Assembly: GCA_963763885.1 (NCBI GenBank)
Contig: CAVXQD010000007.1
Span: 620,001-684,000, forward strand
Length of the DNA: 64,000 nucleotides
Source: JANNBN01 sp963763885
GTDB lineage: Bacteria; Actinomycetota; Acidimicrobiia; Acidimicrobiales; JANYDT01
Direction: 5' to 3'
In this document: one piece after another, positions 25,564 through 33,630 of the stretch
How the letters are laid out: every line of letters begins with the position of its first letter
Numbering within the stretch: the first letter of the stretch is position 1
Program-made: the position numbers and the translations under genes
Notes under the pieces: model-generated
Databases searched by the model: none
Told to the model about the DNA's origin: nothing
What the model saw: only the letters and a program-made list of their open reading frames with translations

Positions 25564-26747
25564 CCCACCCTTCGCCCGCTTGGATTGAGACAGCCCTGGG
25601 GACCAACGTTTCCCCGCATCGGTCCCCCACACAGGAGTCCAGCTGGCGTCGCGGAAATGCCACGGCCGCAATCAGGGCTGCGGAAGCCTTTGCGAATCGA
25701 GCTGCGGCCGCAATTCTCACAAGCACCGCCCGTTTGGGATGTGCGGTCCGCGTCGACGGTGCCTCTGTCCTGGCAGAGCGGGCATTGCACACGGATGCGT
25801 TCGATGCCGGCGCATCGTCGGGTGGGCCAGTTCGAAGTGGGTCAATCAGCCGCAACGGCACCACTCGGTTTGTTGCCTGCGCAGACGGATGGGTGTCGTT
25901 CACGATGAGCCGTGCCGACGATCATGATCTGCTCCCTGCCTGCTTCGAGGGGTCGTTCCACGAGTCGCAGGATTCGTGGGAACGGATTGCGGAACTCGCA
26001 GCAACGCTTCCATCTGTGCACCTACGAAATCGGGCCACGCTGGTTGGGTTGAGCTGTGCCATTCCCGATGAGCACGCCAGCCTGCCATTCGGGGTCACCG
26101 ATGTGACCGTGTTCGAGGCACCCCGGCAGTCGCCTTCGTTTGATCCGCACCGGCCCGTTGAGTCCCACCGCCTCCACGTGGTCGACCTCAGCGCGCTCTG
26201 GGCGGGGCCGCTCTGCGCGCATCTGTTGCACCAGGCCGGTTGCGACGTCTCGTTCCTCGAAGACCCCACTCGCCCAGACGGGACCCGCATCGGAGCACCG
26301 TCGTTCTTCACCAAACTGCACGTGGGGCACACGGCTGTCGGGATTGACGTCCGCTCGGGCGACGGAGTCCAACGCTTGCGTATGTTGCTGGCCACCGCCG
26401 ACGTTGTCATCACCAGCGCCAGGTCGCGCGCCTTTGCGCAGATGGGGATAGACCCGCACAAGATGATGCTGGCCCACCCCATTCGGGCGTGGATCTCCAT
26501 CACGGGGTTTGGGCCAACCCAGCCGAACCGCATCGGCTTCGGAGACGACGCTGCCGTTGCCGGCGGTTTATGGGACAGCACCCATTCCGGGCCTGTGTTT
26601 ACTGCGGACGCGGTAGCCGACCCGCTCACCGGCCTTGCTGCGACAGCCCTTGCGACGCACGCTCTTGCGACCGGCACCCGGGTACACCTCGAAGTGTCCC
26701 TTGCTGGAGTGGCGTCGCTTGCAGCAGGACAGGGCAACCCGAAGTGA
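25560..26747 (+). CDS. Class III CoA-transferase family protein, permuted layout
   Basis: 395 residues from ATG 25560 (ATGA overlap). The CaiB/BaiF hallmark HVVDLSALWAGPLCAHLLHQAGCDVSFLE starts only at about residue 205, and the ADPLTG Asp segment lies near the C-terminus. The first 200 residues (for example FVACADGWVSFTMSRADD) resemble the part that normally follows the core in this family, so the order looks circularly permuted. A family of this layout occurs in other actinobacteria. The next gene (GTGA overlap) is an amidohydrolase. Likely activates a carboxylic acid as a CoA ester. Confidence 0.75.
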   Translation: MTHPSPAWIETALGTNVSPHRSPTQESSWRRGNATAAIRAAEAFANRAAAAILTSTARLGCAVRVDGASVLAERALHTDAFDAGASSGGPVRSGSISRNGTTRFVACADGWVSFTMSRADDHDLLPACFEGSFHESQDSWERIAELAATLPSVHLRNRATLVGLSCAIPDEHASLPFGVTDVTVFEAPRQSPSFDPHRPVESHRLHVVDLSALWAGPLCAHLLHQAGCDVSFLEDPTRPDGTRIGAPSFFTKLHVGHTAVGIDVRSGDGVQRLRMLLATADVVITSARSRAFAQMGIDPHKMMLAHPIRAWISITGFGPTQPNRIGFGDDAAVAGGLWDSTHSGPVFTADAVADPLTGLAATALATHALATGTRVHLEVSLAGVASLAAGQGNPK

Positions 26748-28243
26748 GCGCCACCAGCATCGCGTCGCCACCTATTACGCGAATCACGCGGGCCGCTCTG
26801 TTGGGGTTGCCCGGCCTGTGGGACATCACCATCAAGGCTGGCACCGTTGTTGGCATCGACCCAACACAACTTCCCACCCTCATACGCGCAACTCGGCCTT
26901 TTCGGCCCGAAAATTCGGTCGAAAATGCCAAGTTGTGTGGACCTGGGGACGGAGTTGTGTCGGTAGACGCTGAGGGTTGTGTCGTGCTGCCCGGATTGCA
27001 CGACCACCACATCCACCTGTTTGCGCTGGCTGCGGCACAACAGTCAATTGACTGCTCGCCTGCGGCTACTCCCGACGCTGCCTCGCTGGCGAACGCACTG
27101 CACAATGCAGGTGTTCGAGCCGATGGCACGGTTCGAGGATTCGGCTACTTCCAGTCAACCGCCGGGGAACTCACCCGAGACATTCTCGACGCGTTCCGGT
27201 CCGATGTGCCCATACGAATTCAGCACCGCTCCGGAGTTGCATGGTTTTACAACTCGGCGGCGCTGCAGCGGGTGGGCATGGCTGACCATGTTGACGGGCG
27301 GTTGTTCCGAGCTGACGTTGAACTTGCGATGCGCTTGGAAACGAAGGACCCGCATGCTGACCCGGCGACCATGGACCTCGGCCCAACTTCGGCAATGCTG
27401 GCCGCCTACGGGGTCACGCATCTGACCGACGCCACGCCGTTCGACTCCGATGCAGGCCTGGCTTCGTTAGTCAGCCAGCACAACTCCGGGCAGGTGGTGC
27501 AGCACCTCGGCGTCATGGGTTCCCCTGCAGCAAACCTCGCCACCAACCTCGCCACGGCAACCCGGTCAACGCTGCGGCCGGCCGCCAAGATCATGCTGGA
27601 CGAAAACCGTTCGCCAAGTTTCGATTCGCTCTGCGCGCAGATCATTCTGGCAAGGAGCAAGAGCCTTGCGGTAGCCATTCACCTCACCGACAGGTCCACC
27701 ACGTGGCTGGCGCTTGCAGCCCTCGCTGAACTTGGATCCGTAGCTGGCGACCGGGTGGAGCACGGCTCGGTACTGGACACACACGCAATCAGCCAGTGCG
27801 CGGCGCTTGGGCTGACGGTTGTGACCAACCCGTCGTTAGCCTCGGAGCGAGCCGTAGACCACGCAGCAAACACCGAACCCGACGACCGAGAACACCTTTG
27901 GCGATGCGGGTCGCTGATCGACGCTGGAGTTGCCGTCTTTGGCGGCACCGACGCCCCCTACGGCAGCGCCAACCCATGGGCCTCGATACGTGCAGCTGTC
28001 GACCGAACCATCAGCACGCATATCAACACTTCGGCCGCCAACGGTTCAGCGGCGCTGCGGATCGGGTCTGACCGCGATCTCACACCGACCGAAGCGATCG
28101 GGCTGTTCACACACACCACCGACGTGAGGCTGGCGATGCGTGCAGACCTGGCCATCACCTCAACTACAGAGGCCGAGCTCTTCCGCACGTTGTCTCCGGA
28201 GGTCCGCATGACGCTTGTCGGTGGTCGTATGGTGACGCCGTGA
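26744..28243 (+). CDS. Amidohydrolase family protein (YtcJ/Amidohydro_3-like)
   Basis: 499 residues from GTG 26744 (GTGA overlap). PGLHDHHIHLF gives the N-terminal metal ligands; VAIHLTDRSTTWLALAALAEL, DRVEHGSVLDT and GGTDAPYGSANPW follow as the later ligand strands of the TIM barrel. The C-terminal beta-sandwich part is DLAITSTTEAEL...RMTLVGGRMV. About 20 residues (roughly 46-66) between the first strands are encoded by a palindromic repeat (26881-26940), an apparent in-frame insertion. Substrate unknown; it is placed between a CoA-transferase and a crotonase. Confidence 0.75.
   Translation: MSATSIASPPITRITRAALLGLPGLWDITIKAGTVVGIDPTQLPTLIRATRPFRPENSVENAKLCGPGDGVVSVDAEGCVVLPGLHDHHIHLFALAAAQQSIDCSPAATPDAASLANALHNAGVRADGTVRGFGYFQSTAGELTRDILDAFRSDVPIRIQHRSGVAWFYNSAALQRVGMADHVDGRLFRADVELAMRLETKDPHADPATMDLGPTSAMLAAYGVTHLTDATPFDSDAGLASLVSQHNSGQVVQHLGVMGSPAANLATNLATATRSTLRPAAKIMLDENRSPSFDSLCAQIILARSKSLAVAIHLTDRSTTWLALAALAELGSVAGDRVEHGSVLDTHAISQCAALGLTVVTNPSLASERAVDHAANTEPDDREHLWRCGSLIDAGVAVFGGTDAPYGSANPWASIRAAVDRTISTHINTSAANGSAALRIGSDRDLTPTEAIGLFTHTTDVRLAMRADLAITSTTEAELFRTLSPEVRMTLVGGRMVTP
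26881..26940. repeat. Palindromic repeat (family A) inside the amidohydrolase coding region
   Basis: Begins CATACGCGCAACTCGG like the intergenic copy at 19.3 kb and ends with an inverted, diverged copy of that end (AAGTTGTGTGG). The centre contains TTTTCGG/CCGAAAA pairing. It is in frame and contributes about 20 residues. Confidence 0.6.
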
Positions 28244-29211
28244 CCGCTCGCCAGATATCGGCAGACGAGGCAATCAGCTTGGCCGCTCGGGGCGCGCTGG
28301 CCGACACATACGGCACGTTGTTGCAACTCGACCGTCAGATCGACCCGGCACTCCTGGGGCCCGAACCAGTTGTCGCCATCGGGGCAGACGTGCTGGCAGA
28401 CGACGCCGAGACTCTCCAGCAGATCTTTGCGACGGTGCACTCCTCACCCAACGCGTCAGCGGCTTCGTGTGTCCTGCTGCGCACCACCCAGTCGTTGGAT
28501 GTTGCAGGGCGTTTCGCGTTGGAGTCAGCGACCTACTCTGCATTGCAGGCCGGCCCAGAGTTCGCAAGGTGGCGTGCCAACCGTGTCCGGCGCGAACCCA
28601 CACAAGCCTCCAACCCCCCACACGAGAGTGACGCGCCCGAAGCATCGGTGCTGACGGATCGGCGCGGCGACGTGCTGCACATTCAGCTCAACCGCCCAGA
28701 TCATGGCAATGCCGTCGACGTGTTCCTGCGGGACCAGTTGACCGAAGCGCTGAGCATCGCGCTGGTGGATCAATCCATCACCAGCATCCAGCTCACCGGT
28801 AGCGGACCCAACTTCTGTACCGGAGGAGACCTCGACGTGTTCGACACGTTCAACTCCCCCGGCGAGGCGCACATCGTCCGGTTGCAGCGAAGCCCGGCGC
28901 GGATGCTGGCGAACACTGGCACCCTGACTCATGCGTTTGTCCACGGAAAATGCATCGGGTCCGGGATCGAACTGGCAGCGTTCGCGGCACGAGTTACCGC
29001 CACCCCGGACGCCACGTTTGGCCTTCCGGAGCTTGCACTCGGATTAGTTCCTGGTGCCGGCGGAACGATCAGCATCGTTGACCGAATCGGGACCCAACGA
29101 ACCGCGTGGCTGCTCCTCACCCAACAACGCATCGACACGCAGACCGCCCTGGAGTGGGGTCTGATCGACGCGGTCAACGCGCCGCTGACAGGTCCGCTTA
29201 CAGGTCGCTAA
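28240..29211 (+). CDS. Enoyl-CoA hydratase/isomerase (crotonase) family protein with N-terminal tail module
   Basis: 323 residues from GTG 28240 (GTGA overlap). The crotonase core runs from LHIQLNRPDHGNAVDVFLRDQL (about 148) through GSGPNFCTGGDL, GSGIELAAFAARV and FGLPELALGLVPGAGGT, with oxyanion glycines present. It stops at LLTQQRIDTQTALEWGLIDAV without the usual C-terminal helices. The segment that normally forms them (ALESATYSALQAGPEFARW) is at residues 93-111 instead, so the order appears permuted, as in the CoA-transferase two genes upstream. The last 14 nt overlap the convergent LLM gene. Confidence 0.75.
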   Translation: MTARQISADEAISLAARGALADTYGTLLQLDRQIDPALLGPEPVVAIGADVLADDAETLQQIFATVHSSPNASAASCVLLRTTQSLDVAGRFALESATYSALQAGPEFARWRANRVRREPTQASNPPHESDAPEASVLTDRRGDVLHIQLNRPDHGNAVDVFLRDQLTEALSIALVDQSITSIQLTGSGPNFCTGGDLDVFDTFNSPGEAHIVRLQRSPARMLANTGTLTHAFVHGKCIGSGIELAAFAARVTATPDATFGLPELALGLVPGAGGTISIVDRIGTQRTAWLLLTQQRIDTQTALEWGLIDAVNAPLTGPLTGR

Positions 29212-30058
29212 ATCGGGTCACCAGGTCCTCGGCCTGGGAGAAGTCGCCGGGTGCTGATGGGGCGAGCACAATTCGCTTCACGCCTAACTTGGCGAGAGCC
29301 TCCACCCGCTCGTGGGCCTTGGAACCTCGAGCGATGGCGCCAGCGCTGATCTCGATGGCGTCGGGGTCGCGGCCGTGTTCTTGCGCTGTCGAGCGAACGA
29401 TGCCGATGAGGTGCGTGAGTTCTTCGATGGAGCCCGAACCGGGGAAGAAGCCATCGCCCAACTTGCCTGCCCGGCGGGCTGCAATCTCGGTGTGGCCACC
29501 GATGACGATTGGGACGGACTTGGCAACCGGCGTAGGCCGTGAATGGCAGGGTCCGAAGTCGAAGAACTCCCCGTGGAACTCCGCTGCTTCGCCGCTCCAC
29601 AGAGCCCGAAGAATGGCGATGTATTCGTCGGTTCGCTTCCCGCGTTCGTTGAACGGAACACCGAGCGCCGCGAACTCCTCGGCCAGCCAGCCCACACCTA
29701 CCCCAAGTACGGCCCGTCCACCGGACATCGCGTCGAGCGTTGCGACCTCCTTGGCCACAACAATCGGGTTGCGCTGAGGCAAGATCATCACTCCCGTAGC
29801 CAGCTTGATCTTGGTCGTACGCGCTGCGATGTAGGAGAGCCAGATCAGCGGGTCCGGGATGTCGAAGTCTTCTCGGCCGCCAGGCATACGGCCCGAAGCA
29901 TCGTATGGGTACGTAGATTCGTATCCCACCGGCACCACGACGTGCTCTACGGTCCACAGCGACTCAACTCCCACCGCCTCTGCGCCAACGGCGAGAGAAA
30001 CTGCTCCGTCGCCCGAGGTGTACCAGGCGGTGTTGGCAAAGGCGATGGCTACATGCAT
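29198..30058 (-). CDS. LLM-class F420-dependent oxidoreductase
   Basis: 286 residues of the luciferase-like TIM barrel. WTVEHVVVPVGYES, TGVMILPQRNPIVVAKEVATLD, GGRAVLGVGVGWLAEEFAALG and PIVIGGHTEIAARRAGKLGDGFFPG are typical of the TIGR03619-like F420 group. The enzyme would transfer hydride from reduced F420 to an unknown substrate. It is convergent with, and slightly overlapping, the crotonase. Its 5' side is a 200-bp spacer with palindromic repeats. Confidence 0.85.
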   Translation of the reverse strand: MHVAIAFANTAWYTSGDGAVSLAVGAEAVGVESLWTVEHVVVPVGYESTYPYDASGRMPGGREDFDIPDPLIWLSYIAARTTKIKLATGVMILPQRNPIVVAKEVATLDAMSGGRAVLGVGVGWLAEEFAALGVPFNERGKRTDEYIAILRALWSGEAAEFHGEFFDFGPCHSRPTPVAKSVPIVIGGHTEIAARRAGKLGDGFFPGSGSIEELTHLIGIVRSTAQEHGRDPDAIEISAGAIARGSKAHERVEALAKLGVKRIVLAPSAPGDFSQAEDLVTRFSDL

Positions 30059-30158
30059 CCGCCCACCCTGTCATGGCGAGGTGGCTGCAATCCAGTACGG
30101 ACATCGTGAGGTTCGATTCCACAAACTCCATGCAACACAACGCGCCGAACGCAGCGGA

Positions 30159-30240
30159 AAATCGTGCCGGGAAATGCGGAACTGTGCCGCCGAATACGGC
30201 CGCATTTCCCGGCACAACCTCGTATTTCCCGGCACGATTT
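30159..30240. repeat. Intergenic palindromic repeat cluster (family B)
   Basis: One 21-nt arm at 30159-30179 faces two inverted copies at 30200-30219 and 30221-30240, all containing GTGCCGGGAAAT or its complement. Alternative hairpins can form. It lies between the 5' end of the LLM gene and the 3' end of the acyl-CoA synthetase gene. Confidence 0.7.
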
Positions 30241-30261
30241 CGTAGCGCCCGGGCAGGCCGG

Positions 30262-31752
30262 TTAGGGCCGGTGCAGGCCCTGCAGTACCGGCTTCAGTTC
30301 ACGGCGCAGCAGCTTGCCGGTGTCGTTGTACGGCAGCTCGTCCATCACGTGAACCACGGCAGGCACCCGGGCACTGCGCAGGTGCGACGCAACCCAGGCC
30401 TGCACATCGACGGCCTCCACGGTGACACCAGGCTCGAAGACAACGGCACAGGCTGGGACCTCGCCCCACTCCGTGTCTGCAATACCAACAACCGCAGCTT
30501 CTTTGATGGACGGATGGTTGATGAGCACGTCTTCGATTTCACCCGGGGACAAGTTCTCGCCGCCGCGCACAATCACGTCATCGATGCGCCCGGCAAGGAA
30601 CAGGTAGCCACTGGCGTCCAGGAAGCCAGCGTCTTTGGTGGCGAACCAGCCATCGGCATCCAGCGATGACCGGGACCCGTACTCACCGCTCACCTGGTCG
30701 CCGCGTACCCACACTTCACCCTGTTCGCCCTGCGGAACTTCGTTGCCGTCGAGGTCTCTGATGGTGAGCTCAATGGTTGGCAGTGGCACGCCTACGGACC
30801 CAAGCCGAGCGCGCACTGCTGGGTCGTTGGACGACACCGCAGCGCGGTGATCATCAGGCCCAAGCACCGACACCGAGGACGAGGTTTCGGTGAGCCCATA
30901 CGCGTTGACAAAGTCGACGTGCGGAAGCAACTGCATTGCCTGTTCGATAACCGGAATTGGCATGCGGCCGCCGCCATAAGACAGGTGATGCAACGTTGGC
31001 AGCCCGGCCGATGAGTCACCCTCGGCAATCAGCGCGTCGATGATGCGGGCCAGCATGGTTGGCACCACCATTGCGTGGGTAATGCTTTCCTCGCGCACCG
31101 CCGCGATCCAATCGGCCGGGTCAAATGCAGGCAGCTGCACCAGGCGACGCCCGCCGAACACGGCCGTGAGGATGGCTGCCATTCCTGCGATGTGATACGG
31201 CGGCACCGAGACCAGCGTTGCTTCACTTGCGTCAGCTGCCAAGAAGTCAACCGACCCCAACACGTAACCAACCAGGTGACGTTGCCGCAACACCACGGGC
31301 TTTGGCGCGCCGCTGGTGCCAGACGTGTGCAGCACAATGGCGATGTCTTCGTCGTCGAATGACCACTCGGCCTCAGACGACGGCGTGCCTGCAATGGCCG
31401 CTGCAGCTGCAGCAGTGGTATGCGCGCTGATTGAATCCTGCGCGGACTGCGGGCCAACTAGAACAGCCGGCGCCTGCGTGGCAATGAGCGCTGTAAGACG
31501 GTCTGGCGCCAACCTGAAGTTGACGGGGACGAACGGTTTTCCAGCCCACGAACTACCGAACAGCAACACCGGAAGCGTTGGCGTGGACACGTCGCCATAG
31601 ACGACGTTGTCCCCCTGGTCAGCCAGCCACACCGCAGCGCTCCCGGCGAGTTCTTTTAACCGTCCATAAGTAAGACCATCTGCCCGCCGCCCAAGTGCAA
31701 GGCGCTCTGGCTCGGCTTCCGCCGCCATGTCCAGCAGCATCATGAGGTTCAT
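30262..31752 (-). CDS. Acyl-CoA synthetase (AMP-forming)
   Basis: 496 residues of the ANL fold. The P-loop LHTSGTSGAPKPVVL (about 140-154), the NAYGLTETSS adenine motif, DGWFATKDAGFLDASGYLFLAGRIDDVIVRGGENLSP hinge region and the catalytic Lys in NDTGKLLRREL are all present. It would activate a fatty or aromatic acid. The first gene of this unit is the 102-residue protein upstream, and a divergent GntR regulator beyond it probably controls both. Confidence 0.9.
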   Translation of the reverse strand: MNLMMLLDMAAEAEPERLALGRRADGLTYGRLKELAGSAAVWLADQGDNVVYGDVSTPTLPVLLFGSSWAGKPFVPVNFRLAPDRLTALIATQAPAVLVGPQSAQDSISAHTTAAAAAAIAGTPSSEAEWSFDDEDIAIVLHTSGTSGAPKPVVLRQRHLVGYVLGSVDFLAADASEATLVSVPPYHIAGMAAILTAVFGGRRLVQLPAFDPADWIAAVREESITHAMVVPTMLARIIDALIAEGDSSAGLPTLHHLSYGGGRMPIPVIEQAMQLLPHVDFVNAYGLTETSSSVSVLGPDDHRAAVSSNDPAVRARLGSVGVPLPTIELTIRDLDGNEVPQGEQGEVWVRGDQVSGEYGSRSSLDADGWFATKDAGFLDASGYLFLAGRIDDVIVRGGENLSPGEIEDVLINHPSIKEAAVVGIADTEWGEVPACAVVFEPGVTVEAVDVQAWVASHLRSARVPAVVHVMDELPYNDTGKLLRRELKPVLQGLHRP

Positions 31753-31786
31753 GAATTAACCGTTTCGTTGCGTTGCACAGGCCAGT

Positions 31787-32095
31787 TCAGTCCGACGAAG
31801 GCAGTGCCTTCGCTCCCTTGACCTCGAGGATGGTCTCGCCAAGGCTGAGCGACCCGGCCCCGCCCTTGCTGCACAGCAGCTCGATTCCAAGTTCTTCGTC
31901 TGCATACCGCTTACCCAGCAGCGACGGTGCCGAAAAGTCCGGCGAAAGGGACAGCGACGCATCGGCGCCAGCGGCGGCATCAATCATTGGTGCTCCGCCG
32001 CAGCGGAGATCCACCTCTGCCTTTGGCGCCTTGACGACAACCACTTGGGCGTCGCACACCTGGGACTTGAGACGTGAACCTGGCTTGAGTTGCAT
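31787..32095 (-). CDS. Conserved-looking small protein of 102 residues
   Basis: ATG 32095. Soluble, with two cysteine-glycine spots (DLRCGG, LLCSKGGAG) and many short beta-prone segments; no signal peptide or transmembrane segment. I do not recognise the family. It lies 34 bp upstream of the acyl-CoA synthetase on the same strand, so it is probably a functional partner. Its start faces the GntR gene across a 129-bp divergent promoter region. Confidence 0.6.
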   Translation of the reverse strand: MQLKPGSRLKSQVCDAQVVVVKAPKAEVDLRCGGAPMIDAAAGADASLSLSPDFSAPSLLGKRYADEELGIELLCSKGGAGSLSLGETILEVKGAKALPSSD

Positions 32096-32172
32096 GTGTG
32101 GACTCCACTTTGATTGCCAGCGGCGGGTACCGCAGGCGTTGGTACTCAGACTCGGAGGGCGAAGTCCGAAGA

Positions 32173-32190
32173 AAAAGAGGATACTCTTTT
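32173..32190. promoter_or_regulatory. Palindrome, candidate GntR operator
   Basis: AAAAGAG-GATA-CTCTTTT lies between the divergent small-protein/acyl-CoA synthetase unit and the GntR gene: a 7-bp perfect arm with a 4-nt centre. Confidence 0.5.
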
Positions 32191-32224
32191 CTCGAATTCA
32201 GACTCCAGTCGTAGGATATCGGCA

Positions 32225-33094
32225 ATGACCGCTCGGAACACCAGCTCATCCCTGACGCCACGACGCATGGAAAACGGAACGGGAACGGGTTCCTCCCCGC
32301 GGCCCGCCACTCGCCGCCAGGCACCCGCGCCAAGCGTTTCGCCCGTCGCCGCCAACAGCGTTGCTGCTGAAGGTGCAATCAAAGTTCCGAAGGCTGGCGA
32401 GGTTGTGGCCGAACGCATCCGTCGCCAAATCGCGTCGGGCAAGTTGCCCATCGGGCATCAGCTGCCGCAGGAAGAAGAGCTCACGGCGATGTTTGGCATC
32501 GCTCGCACCACGTTGCGCGAGGCGTTGCGGGTGCTGGAATCCCAGGGCCTTATCGGCATCAAACGGGGTCGGGGCGGCGGTGCAATTGTCACCGAACCAA
32601 AGCTGGACTCGCTCTCGGAGATGATTGGGGTGGTGATGCAGCTCAGGCAAACCACACTTGGCGATCTCGATGATGCGCGCATGATGATCGAACCACCACT
32701 TGCCGGACGGCTGGCCCGGTCGCACACCCCAGAAGACCTCGATGTCCTCAACGCCATCGTCGCCCGTGCTGATGCGGCTGCCGAGGCTTCGGACGGGGTT
32801 GCGTTCGGGCGAGCAGCCGCCGCACTGCACGAAGCAATCATCACCCGAGCAGGCAACAACACCATGGCCATCTTCGGGTCTCTCCTGCACGACATCCTGG
32901 AACACCACTTCGGGTCGGCAGCGGCAAACACCAACCAGGATTTGTTCCGGCGTGCAGTGCGCTCGTATCGCAAGCTCCTCAAACTCATCGAACAAGGCGA
33001 CGAGGCCGCAGCAACTGCACACTGGTTGCGCCAGCTCGGATTCATGTATCAGCAGCGCTCTGGGCTCCAGCTGCTTGACGTCTACAACGACTGA
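32225..33094 (+). CDS. GntR family regulator, FadR/FCD subfamily
   Basis: 289 residues from ATG 32225. A 55-residue low-complexity Pro/Ser/Ala N-terminus precedes a GntR winged helix (VVAERIRRQIASGKLPIGHQLPQEEELTAMFGIARTTLREALRVLESQGLI). A helical FCD effector domain follows, with metal-ligand-like D and H residues (LHEAIITRAGNNTM). It probably represses the divergent acyl-CoA synthetase unit in response to a carboxylate or acyl ligand. ATG 32267 would shorten the tail by 14 residues. Confidence 0.85.
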   Translation: MTARNTSSSLTPRRMENGTGTGSSPRPATRRQAPAPSVSPVAANSVAAEGAIKVPKAGEVVAERIRRQIASGKLPIGHQLPQEEELTAMFGIARTTLREALRVLESQGLIGIKRGRGGGAIVTEPKLDSLSEMIGVVMQLRQTTLGDLDDARMMIEPPLAGRLARSHTPEDLDVLNAIVARADAAAEASDGVAFGRAAAALHEAIITRAGNNTMAIFGSLLHDILEHHFGSAAANTNQDLFRRAVRSYRKLLKLIEQGDEAAATAHWLRQLGFMYQQRSGLQLLDVYND

Positions 33095-33100
33095 AGCAGA

Positions 33101-33158
33101 TCGCCTCGCCAAGCAACAGGCACGATCGGGCAGCCGCCCGGTCGTTCCATCGAGGCGA
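33101..33158. terminator. Hairpin between convergent GntR and GNAT genes
   Basis: 8-bp outer stem (33101-33108 with 33151-33158) encloses a 9-bp inner stem (33123-33131 with 33136-33144). It fits a bidirectional terminator; no strong T-run is present. Confidence 0.5.
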
Positions 33159-33174
33159 GCCAGGCCGATCGTTT

Positions 33175-33630
33175 CTACAACTCGATGCCGTAATACGCGC
33201 TGAACGGGTCAAGGGTGTAATTGCCGAACGGGCCTGTTGCTTGAAATCCAAAGCGCACATACAAAGCGTGCGCCGCATCGAACGACTCACCGGTACCCGT
33301 TTCGAGGCTCACCCTCACCATACCGAGCACCCGCGCTTCTTCCAACAGACGCGTCAAGATGGCAGCACCCACACCACGACGCACAAAGCGTGCGTCGGTG
33401 CGCATGGACTTCAACTCTCCGTGATCATTGCCGATCACCTTCAATGCCCCCATGCCCATCAGGTCGGGGCCGTCCCATGCGGTGAAGAAGTGCACCTCAG
33501 GCGAACGGAGCGCATCGAGTTCAAGCGCGTGCACGCTGCACGCCGGCGAAGTTGCTCTCATCCCCGCGAGATGCAGTTCCAACAGTGCTGCAACTTCGGG
33601 GCCGGACAGATCGTCTCGAACGATACGCAT
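33175..33630 (-). CDS. GNAT family N-acetyltransferase
   Basis: 151 residues. Acetyl-CoA-binding motif A KSMRTDARFVRRGVGAAILTRLLEEA contains the R/Q-x2-G-x-A pyrophosphate loop, and ALYVRFGFQATGPFG is motif B. It resembles PhnO/YafP-like small-molecule acetylases. The frameshifted tail of the upstream acyl-CoA dehydrogenase runs into its first 70 bases; with that frame corrected the genes would be 96 bp apart. Confidence 0.8.
   Translation of the reverse strand: MRIVRDDLSGPEVAALLELHLAGMRATSPACSVHALELDALRSPEVHFFTAWDGPDLMGMGALKVIGNDHGELKSMRTDARFVRRGVGAAILTRLLEEARVLGMVRVSLETGTGESFDAAHALYVRFGFQATGPFGNYTLDPFSAYYGIEL

Noticed and set aside
25922..27040. 372-codon minus-strand ORF
   Set aside because: Antisense to the CoA-transferase/amidohydrolase pair; low-complexity, no motif.
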